From: JAHEFX01 sp964614585
Lineage (GTDB): Bacteria; Actinomycetota; Acidimicrobiia; Spongiisociales; JAENVV01
Assembly (NCBI GenBank): GCA_964614585.1
Contig: CAZTLW010000076.1
Span: 1 to 11,528, forward strand
Direction: 5' to 3'
Length of the DNA stretch: 11,528 nt
Shown: piece by piece, positions 5,246-11,528 of the stretch
Position numbering within the stretch: position 1 is the stretch's first letter
Layout of the letters: each line of letters starts with the position of its first letter
Position numbers and translations under genes: made by a program
Notes under the pieces: model-generated
The model's database searches: none
What the model saw: the letters and a program-made list of their open reading frames with translations, nothing else
Told to the model about the DNA's origin: nothing

Positions 5246-8200
5246 TCAGGCCGGTCGGCGGAGTCCCTTGGGACTGGTGCGCCAGCCGGCACCTGCGAGC
5301 GCCGGCCCGAGGGGGTGGTCGGCCACCGGCCGCTCGTCGACGGTGAGGAGCTCGAGGCGCCGGTGCCGACGGGCCGTGTCGGTGAGCAGTTCGGCGACCG
5401 CCGCCGGGGGGAGCTCGGCGAACAGGTGCAACGCCCGGCCCCCAGCCTCCCAGTAGCCGGCCAATGAACCGTCGGAGACCAGTACGTAGGCACCGGCCGA
5501 CCTGGCGAGCCGGACCTCGGTCTCCGGCCAGGCCAGCGACGCCCCCCAGGGGTTGGCGGGGTCGGTGGCCGCCAGCGCGAGGAGGCCGGGCGACTCGCGC
5601 CCTCGCAGGCGGTCGACCGCCCCGGGGGCGGCGAACTGGGCGCCGCCGAGACCCTCGACGAAGTAGCCACGGCGGAGCTTGCCGATCTCCTCGAGGTGGG
5701 CGAGGACCGGGTACAGCCCCGAGAAGCCACCGGGGACGCCCTCGGCGGCCACGACCGATCGGGTAACGACCCCGTGGCGCTCGACGAGTTGGTCGGCCCA
5801 CGCCGCCGCCCGGGACTCCGGCGCCGTCTCGGGCACGTCGACGAGTGACCACCGGCCCTGGGTGTGGGCCCCGAACCGTGACGGCAGCGCTCGGCCCCGG
5901 GCCCGGCTCGACCGTCCCCGCGACAGGTACGCCCAGACCGGGGCGAGGGTGTCGTTGGTGACCTCCCCGGCCCAGACCAGGTCCCACAGCGCCTCGGCGA
6001 CGTCATCGGGGTCGCCGCCCTCGGCCGCCGCGTAGAGGTCGGGAAAGAACGACGCACCCCGTTCCTCGAGGTGGGCGCGGAGGGCGCCGTGGATGGGGCC
6101 GGTGGGCGGGTCCTCGCCGGTTGGCGTCCACAGCAGGGGCAGCTGGTCGCGGGCGTAGAGGGCGAGGCGACCGTCCCGCCGCCCCAGCCCGCCCCGGCCG
6201 ACCCAGACGACCTCGCCGGTGACGAACAGACGGTCGAGGTCGTCGAGGCCACGGGTGGTGCGCACCCCGAGGAGGTCGCGGGCGAGGACGGACGCCGGAA
6301 CGGTGGCGCCCTGCAGCGCGGCGACCACCTCGTCGACGGTGCGGGGGGTGGGATCGGCCGACACCCGCTGCCAGAGGCCCACGAACGCCGCCAGCCGTTC
6401 GGGCGGTACCGGCTCGACCTCGGCGCGGAGGCCGGCCAGGGTGCGGCGCTTGATGCGCCGAAGCACGTCGGCGTCGCACCACTCCTGGTCGGTGGTCGCG
6501 CGGCGGAAGGCGCCCTCCACCACCCGGGGCGCGAGCCGGTGGAGGGTCTGGTCGACCACCGCCGCCGGGAGCCCGAGCGCCTCGGCGGCCTCGGCGGTGG
6601 TGAAGGGGCCGTGGGTGCGGGCGAATCGCCCCACGACGTCGCCGAGCGGGTCGTCGACCGGTTCGAGGAACACGTCGGGCACGCCCTGGGGTGGCTGGAT
6701 GCCCAGCGCGTCCCTGAGGCGGGCCGCATCCTCGATGGCCGCAAACCGCGCCTGCCCGCCCACCCGCAGCGGGATCGTCCGGCGGGTGGCGACCAACCCC
6801 TCGAGCACGGCAGCGGCGTCGAGGCCGGTCGAGCGGGCGTCGACCTCGGCGACCGACAGCGGACCGAGCACCCGGAGCAGGTCGGCGACCTCGTCGGCGT
6901 CCCGCGCCCGGCGGTCGTCCGTCAGCCGTTGGAGCTCGAGCTCGACCGAGGCGATCGCCTCGGGGTCGAGCAGGTCGCGCAGCTCCCCCTCGCCGAGGAG
7001 TTCGGCGAGGAGTTGGCGGTCGAGCGTGAGGGCATTGGCCCGCCGCTCGGCGAGGGGGGCGTCGCCTTCGTAGAGGAAGGCCGCCGTGAAGGCGAAGACG
7101 AGGCTGCGGGCGAACGGCGACGGGGAGGGGGTGTCGACCTCGACGACCTGGATGCGCCGGGCCGCGACGTCGGTGAGCACCTCCCGCAGCGACGGCAGGT
7201 CGAAGTCGTCCCGGAGGATCTCGCGGTAGGTCTCCAGCACGATGGGGAACGACTCGAACCGCTTGGCCACCGCCAACAGGTCGGCCGAGCGCCGCCGCTG
7301 CTGCCACAGCGGTGTCCGGGACCCCGGCCGCCGCTTGGGGAGCAGCAGCGACCGGCCCGCCGCCTCGCGGAAGCGGGCGGCGAAGAGGGCCGTGTCGGGG
7401 AGGTGGGCCATGAGCAGGTCCTCGACGACGTCGGGGTCGGGGATGAGGTCGTCGGCGTCGGGGACCCGGTCGGCGTCGATGAAGCGGAAGGCGATGCCGT
7501 CGTCCGACCAGATGACGTCGACGTCGTGGCCGAACCCATCCCGGAGGTGGTGGGTGAGCGCCATCGCCCAGGGTGCGTGCACCCGGGCCCCGAGCGGGGA
7601 GTGGATGACCACCCGCCAGTCGCCGATCTCGTCGAGGAACCGCTCCACCACGATGGTCTGGTCGGAGGGGACCACCCCGGTGGCTTCGCGTTGCTCGCCC
7701 AGGTAGGCGAGCAGGTTGGCTGCGGCGTGGCCGTCGAGGCCGAGGTCGTCGGTGAGCCGGTGGGTGGCGGTGGCCGGGTCGTCGGCGGCGAGACCGCGCA
7801 GGAAAGCGCCCACCGCTCGGCCGGTGGGGAGTGGCCGCCCCGGCGTGTCGCCATGCCAGAACGGCAGTCGGGCGGCCGGTTCGCCGGGGGCGGGCACGAC
7901 CTCGACCCGGTCGTGGGTGATGTCGGTGATCCGCCATGAGGTCGTGCCGAGCACGAAGACGTCGCCCTGGCGTGACTCGTAGACCATCTCCTCGTCGAGC
8001 TCGCCGACCCGGGTGCCCTCGGGAAGGGTGACCCGAAAGGTGCCGCGGTCGGGGATCGTGCCCGGGTTGGAGACCGCCAGGCGGTGGGCGCCGGGCCGGG
8101 CCGTCACCTCGCCGGTGAGGCGGTCCCAGGTGACCCGGGGGCGCAGCTCGGCGAACAGGTCGGACGGGTAGCGACCGGCCAGCATGTCGAGGGTGGCGTC

Positions 8201-9592
8201 GAACGGGCCGCGTCCGAGGGTGGCGTAGGGGGCTGAGCGGCGCACGAGGTCGAAGAGGTCGTCGGCGGTGCGGTCCTCCACCGAGACGATGGCGACGAGC
8301 TGCTGGGCGAGGACGTCGAGCGGGTTCTGGGGGATGGTGGTCTCCTCGACCTCGCCGTGGCGCATGCGGTCGGCGACGACGGTGGCCACGAGGAGGTCGC
8401 CGCGGTGTTTGGGGAAGACGCTGGCCCGCGATGTCTCGCCCACCCGGTGGCCGGCCCGACCCACGCGCTGGAGCCCCGAGGCGACCGAGATCGGCGCTTC
8501 GACCTGCAGGACCCGGTCGACGGCGCCCATGTCGATGCCGAGCTCGAGGGTGGAGGTGGCGACCACGGCCGGGAGCTCGCCGCGCTTGAGGGCGTCCTCG
8601 ATCTCGAGTCGCTGGTCACGGCTGACCGACCCGTGGTGGGCGCGGGCCACCTCGGAGCCGGCGAGCTGGTTGAGCTCGTTGCAGACCCGTTCGGCCAAAC
8701 GGCGGGAGTTGGCGAAGACGATGGTCGACCGCTCCTCGGAGATCGCCCGCAGCAGCTCGGGGTAGATGGACGGCCAGATCGAACGCTGGGGCCGGCCGGT
8801 GTCCTCCAGCTCGCCGGGCGGGTTGGTCATGTCCTCGACCGTGACCCGCACGTCGAGGACCAGGTCGGGCGGTCCCCCGGACGTGGCGTCGACGATGGTG
8901 ACCGGGCGTGGTGCCCAGCCGTCGTCGACGGGGATGCCGCCGGCGAGGAACCGGCCGATTGCCTCGAGTGGCCGCTGGGTGGCCGACAGCCCGATGCGCT
9001 GGGGCTCGACCTCGGGGAGGTCGGCGAGCCGCTCGAGGGAGAGGGCGAGGTGGGCGCCGCGCTTGGTGCCGGCGACGGCGTGAACCTCGTCGACGATGAC
9101 GGTCTCCACCGCACGGAGGGTCTCGCGGTGGCGGGAGGTGAGCATGAGGTAGAGCGACTCGGGGGTGGTGATGAGGATGTCGGGCGGGTGGCGCAGCATC
9201 CGGCGGCGCTCGTCCTGGGGGGTGTCGCCGGTGCGGATGGCGACGTCGATCTCGGGGAGGGGGTCGATCCCGAGCCGCTCTGCGGTGGTACGGATGCCTC
9301 GAAGGGGGGCCCGGAGGTTGCGCTCCACGTCGTGGGCGAGGGCCTTGAGGGGGGAGACGTAGACGACCCGTGTGCGGCGGGTGCGGTCCTCGGGGGGCGG
9401 TTCGGCGAAGAGGCGGTCGACGGCCCAGAGGAAGGCGGCGAGGGTCTTGCCCGAGCCGGTGGGGGCATGGATGAGGGTGTGGCCGCCCGAGGCGATGGCG
9501 GGCCACCCATCGGCCTGGGCGGCGGTGGGCGCGGCGAAGGCGGCCTCGAACCAGGCCCGGGTGGCGGGGGAGAAGGGGTCTAGCACGCCCAT
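5246..9592 (-). CDS. lhr: Lhr-type superfamily 2 ATP-dependent DNA helicase, full length
   Basis: The 1448-residue protein is close to the roughly 1500 residues of E. coli and mycobacterial Lhr. Motifs in order: Walker A APTGSGKT (43-50), VSPLKALAHDV (79-89), TTPESL (142-147), DEVH box (168-171), SATQ (203-206), IVFANSRR (291-298), TSTLELGID (346-354) and QRVGRAGHR (375-383). The Lhr winged-helix and DEAD/H-associated regions follow, then the long C-terminal domain typical of bacterial Lhr. The family translocates 3' to 5' on single-stranded DNA and unwinds RNA:DNA hybrids; in mycobacteria it is linked to DNA-damage responses. ATG at 9592 is preferred over an in-frame start at 9655 because family proteins begin with this DPFSPATRAWF stretch and TACGCT lies 6 bases upstream. 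All motifs are intact and the frame is unbroken. Confidence 0.97.
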   Translation of the reverse strand: MGVLDPFSPATRAWFEAAFAAPTAAQADGWPAIASGGHTLIHAPTGSGKTLAAFLWAVDRLFAEPPPEDRTRRTRVVYVSPLKALAHDVERNLRAPLRGIRTTAERLGIDPLPEIDVAIRTGDTPQDERRRMLRHPPDILITTPESLYLMLTSRHRETLRAVETVIVDEVHAVAGTKRGAHLALSLERLADLPEVEPQRIGLSATQRPLEAIGRFLAGGIPVDDGWAPRPVTIVDATSGGPPDLVLDVRVTVEDMTNPPGELEDTGRPQRSIWPSIYPELLRAISEERSTIVFANSRRLAERVCNELNQLAGSEVARAHHGSVSRDQRLEIEDALKRGELPAVVATSTLELGIDMGAVDRVLQVEAPISVASGLQRVGRAGHRVGETSRASVFPKHRGDLLVATVVADRMRHGEVEETTIPQNPLDVLAQQLVAIVSVEDRTADDLFDLVRRSAPYATLGRGPFDATLDMLAGRYPSDLFAELRPRVTWDRLTGEVTARPGAHRLAVSNPGTIPDRGTFRVTLPEGTRVGELDEEMVYESRQGDVFVLGTTSWRITDITHDRVEVVPAPGEPAARLPFWHGDTPGRPLPTGRAVGAFLRGLAADDPATATHRLTDDLGLDGHAAANLLAYLGEQREATGVVPSDQTIVVERFLDEIGDWRVVIHSPLGARVHAPWAMALTHHLRDGFGHDVDVIWSDDGIAFRFIDADRVPDADDLIPDPDVVEDLLMAHLPDTALFAARFREAAGRSLLLPKRRPGSRTPLWQQRRRSADLLAVAKRFESFPIVLETYREILRDDFDLPSLREVLTDVAARRIQVVEVDTPSPSPFARSLVFAFTAAFLYEGDAPLAERRANALTLDRQLLAELLGEGELRDLLDPEAIASVELELQRLTDDRRARDADEVADLLRVLGPLSVAEVDARSTGLDAAAVLEGLVATRRTIPLRVGGQARFAAIEDAARLRDALGIQPPQGVPDVFLEPVDDPLGDVVGRFARTHGPFTTAEAAEALGLPAAVVDQTLHRLAPRVVEGAFRRATTDQEWCDADVLRRIKRRTLAGLRAEVEPVPPERLAAFVGLWQRVSADPTPRTVDEVVAALQGATVPASVLARDLLGVRTTRGLDDLDRLFVTGEVVWVGRGGLGRRDGRLALYARDQLPLLWTPTGEDPPTGPIHGALRAHLEERGASFFPDLYAAAEGGDPDDVAEALWDLVWAGEVTNDTLAPVWAYLSRGRSSRARGRALPSRFGAHTQGRWSLVDVPETAPESRAAAWADQLVERHGVVTRSVVAAEGVPGGFSGLYPVLAHLEEIGKLRRGYFVEGLGGAQFAAPGAVDRLRGRESPGLLALAATDPANPWGASLAWPETEVRLARSAGAYVLVSDGSLAGYWEAGGRALHLFAELPPAAVAELLTDTARRHRRLELLTVDERPVADHPLGPALAGAGWRTSPKGLRRPA

Positions 9593-9598
9593 GGCGCG

Positions 9599-9604
9599 AG
9601 CGTA
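9599..9604 (-). promoter_or_regulatory. -10 box for a leaderless lhr transcript
   Basis: The minus strand reads GATACGCT, with TACGCT ending 6 bases before the ATG at 9592. There is no Shine-Dalgarno in the short space between, so transcription starting at the ATG is likely. The region further upstream has no clear -35. Confidence 0.45.
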
Positions 9605-9760
9605 TCGGTGGGGTGGGACGTGGGCGGGCGGGTCAGCGGTCCGTGGCGGCGTCACCGTCGTCCCGGTCGGCCGAGCCCCGTCCGTGGACGCCGTTCACGC
9701 TCGGTTGATCGGCCTCGCGGGATTCATCACTTTCGGTGATCACGCGGATTCTCACTGTCG

Positions 9761-9766
9761 TAGCAT
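9761..9766 (+). promoter_or_regulatory. Candidate -10 box for the VWA protein gene
   Basis: TAGCAT lies 40 bases before the ATG at 9807. Transcription from about 9773 would give a leader of around 34 bases with a weak GGGGG at 9794-9798 as ribosome binding site. The GTGATCAC palindrome falls where a -35 would be and could be an operator. Support is by eye only. Confidence 0.3.
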
Positions 9767-9806
9767 GGTCCCCACTGGGTCAACGGGCTATCCGGGGGTT
9801 TTCGCC

Positions 9807-11528
9807 ATGTCGGCATTTCGACAGGCACGGTGGCAGGAGCTGCGCTCCTCCCGCATGGTGCTGATTCTTTTCGCTTTCTCATTGGTCTTCTCGCTGCTCG
9901 CCGCCTTCCCGGCGGCGAACGTCGCGCGAGGGGACACGACGCCGTATCCGGCGCCGGCGACCAACGAAGACCTCGTGGCCGACAGCTGCGATTTGAACAT
10001 CCTGCTGATCCTCGACGAGACCGGGTCGTTGGTGAACACTTCCGTCGACTACGACGACGATGTGCGGGACGGCGTCACCGACTTCCTTGCTGCCCTCACG
10101 GGTACGCGGGCCAAGGTCGGTCTCGTGGAGTTCTCGTCGCCGGACGGGTTCGGCGAGGAGAAGACCTATGCAGAGTCGGCCAGGAACCCGATCACCGATG
10201 AGCTCGGGGGTTCTGATCAATACCTCGACCCGTCAGACTCCGTGTTCGATGACTACCTCAACAACGTGAATTCGTTCTCGGGTGGCGCGGGCTTCANNNN
10301 NNNNNNAATCCGGTGCCGCTGAACTTCACCAACTGGGAGGCCGGTCTCCGCAGAGCGGTGGACTTCGAGGGCACGGCGGGGAACGCCGACCTCGTCATCT
10401 TCTTCACCGACGGGGAGCCCAACACGGTCATCGACGACGATGGCGACGACGACGACGACCCCGCCAACGGTCAAGCAGAAGCACTCGTCGCCTACCCCAA
10501 TTCGCCCTTTGGTGCCGGCGACACCCAGCGCTTGGCGACCCTCAACGCCATCGACGAGGCGAACCAGCTGAAGAGTGGAGACACCCACGTCATCGGTTTC
10601 GGCCTCTTCCCTGGCGGAACGACGGGTCAGCAGCTCGAGTCATTGCAGCTGGTGACGGGACAAGCTCAGATCGGTTCCGTTACCGACGACGATTGGCTCA
10701 CCACTTCGGCCGCGGGCGATTTCGTCGACCAGTGGCAGGCACTTGCGGAAGAGCTCTGCTCGCCGAGGGTGGACATCGACAAGACCGCCACTGGCGAGAG
10801 CCGGGAGTGGGAGTTCGATGTCCAGGTGGATGCCGGCGGCCCCTTCAGGTGGAACTCGCCCGACGACGCTCCGGATCCGGTGAACGGGGTCGGAACGGCG
10901 ACCGTGTCGACAACCGTCGGTGGGGGGAACACCGCCTCGACCGAGACGGTCCAGTGGACGCCCGACAACTACGGCGACGGAGCAACAGTCGTCATCACCG
11001 AGAAGAACATCCCCGACGACTGGGAGCTCACGTCCCTCACGTGCTCGGATAGCAGTGGTGGGCTCGTCGACGAAGACCAGGACCCAGCGAGCTTCACGAT
11101 CAGCGGCGTTGGCATCGAGGCCCAGATCAACTGCACGGCCACCAACGAACAGGACTCGCTCGAGCAGTCCAAGACGTTCAACGGCGCATCCCGCAACGCG
11201 GATGGCACCTTCACTGCCACGTACGACATCCGCACGACGTTCAGCTCCGCCCAAGACGGGAAAACCAAGGACGTCACGATCACCGACACCCCGGACTTCT
11301 CGGGTGACCTGTCGATCGACGAAGTGCGCTGGACGCTGAACGATGACACCACGTCGCCGCTGGAGGGCTCGACGACGCTCGCCGAAGGCGTCGAGCAGAC
11401 CGTGACCGTGACCGTCGACTTCTTCGATCCGGGGAACGATGGCTACGACGACGACTGCAACGGCTCCGGGTCGGGCCTCTTCAACGGCGCCACGGTCGAC
11501 GGGAACCCGATCGACGCCTGTGGCGACG
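9807..11528 (+). CDS. Secreted VWA-domain surface protein with beta-sandwich repeats, partial, interrupted by an assembly gap
   Basis: Residues 1-16 are basic and about 17-34 hydrophobic, ending in AFPAANVA: a signal peptide. A von Willebrand A domain follows. ILLILDETGSL gives the DxTxS metal site (Asp70, Thr72, Ser74). After the N-run, FTNWEAGL (from 10325) gives the second-loop Thr, and IFFTDGEPN (from 10397) gives the third-site Asp. An Asp-rich loop (10430-10461) lies just beyond and could bind Ca2+. From about 10769 (VDIDKTATG) a prealbumin-like beta domain runs to a CTATNEQ boundary near 11150, and another beta-sandwich, DUF11-like, begins at EQSKTFNG. The frame is open from 10307 to the window end. 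It differs from the frame before the Ns, so the N-run length is arbitrary. The likely role is adhesion or surface assembly; any C-terminal anchor lies outside the window. Confidence 0.85.
10297..10306. other. Assembly gap (10 Ns) inside the VWA domain
   Basis: Ten undetermined bases split the VWA gene. The two flanking frames differ, so the real gap length must leave a remainder of 2 when divided by 3 if the gene is intact. The flanks are SFSGGAGF and NPVPLNFTNW, both inside the same VWA fold, so probably little sequence is missing. Confidence 0.95.

Larger units (their letters stand above)
9593..9806. other. Divergent control region between lhr and the VWA gene
   Basis: No gene is supported here; plus-strand frames crossing it lack coding character. 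It holds the lhr -10 box at its left end. ATCAC-TTTCG-GTGAT lies at 9726-9740, its right arm being part of the 8-base palindrome GTGATCAC (9736-9743). A TAGCAT box follows at 9761-9766. The 9715-9800 part is visibly less GC-rich than the genes. Confidence 0.5.

Noticed and set aside
6003..7937. Long Arg/Pro-rich minus-strand frame inside lhr
   Set aside because: It is a shifted frame of the lhr coding sequence with very high Arg and Pro content and no recognisable fold.
6071..7939. Open plus-strand frame of 622 codons opposite lhr
   Set aside because: It is the antisense shadow of a complete, motif-rich helicase gene. Its product is Gly/Val/Glu-rich with no domain, as expected from GC-rich complementary sequence.
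9700..9806. Possible c-di-GMP or similar riboswitch before the VWA gene
   Set aside because: I looked for the conserved GACGCAAAGC-type core and GGTAGC-type receptor and did not find them; only a short palindrome is present.
10282..11052. Plus-strand frame crossing the N-run
   Set aside because: Its product is Arg/His-rich and has no domain. The frame beginning at 10307 carries the VWA and beta-domain sequence.
1..11528. Novel multi-gene defence or mobile system
   Set aside because: No nuclease, toxin, reverse transcriptase, integrase or phage gene is visible. The genes are recognisable housekeeping, repair or envelope families; Lhr is a chromosomal helicase and not a defence helicase by its full-length architecture.

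Overview
The window looks like actinobacterial DNA, most plausibly from an Acidimicrobiia-like lineage. It is very GC-rich with strong third-position GC. It carries a mycothiol-dependent-enzyme family gene and a full-length Lhr helicase of the mycobacterial type, and TACGCT-like -10 boxes sit directly in front of several start codons. The lineage is inferred from style only. A run of 10 Ns at 10297-10306 shows that this is a draft scaffold, possibly from a metagenome.

Layout, left to right. A class III nucleotide cyclase fragment (minus strand) runs to the window edge and loses its second catalytic half. Next come a small secreted lipoprotein (minus) and a membrane-anchored PAF-acetylhydrolase-like alpha/beta hydrolase (minus), closely spaced and probably co-transcribed. 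A short RRM RNA-binding protein faces right from a divergent promoter region and ends at a perfect hairpin terminator. That terminator also serves the convergent gene, an O6-methylguanine-DNA methyltransferase with an Ada-type zinc domain at its C terminus. The methyltransferase start overlaps the stop of an ECF-type sigma factor gene (ATGA), so the two are translationally coupled. Upstream of the sigma gene is a roughly 270-base non-coding stretch with two related palindromic elements and a small tandem repeat. It is followed by a maleylpyruvate-isomerase/DinB-family gene and by lhr, all on the minus strand. To the right of lhr, a divergent gene on the plus strand encodes a large secreted VWA-domain protein that runs off the window.

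How the genes fit together. lhr and the sigma-methyltransferase pair make the centre of the window DNA-repair flavoured. The sigma factor has no visible anti-sigma partner. Instead it is coupled to a protein carrying both a guanine-methyl acceptor cysteine and an Ada-like methyl-phosphotriester/zinc module but no DNA-binding HTH. I find this the most interesting arrangement here, with the palindrome family upstream of the sigma gene second. The hydrolase, lipoprotein and VWA protein are envelope or secreted functions. I see no CRISPR array, tRNA, rRNA, transposase or phage gene. I do not see a clear multi-gene defence or other wholly new system.
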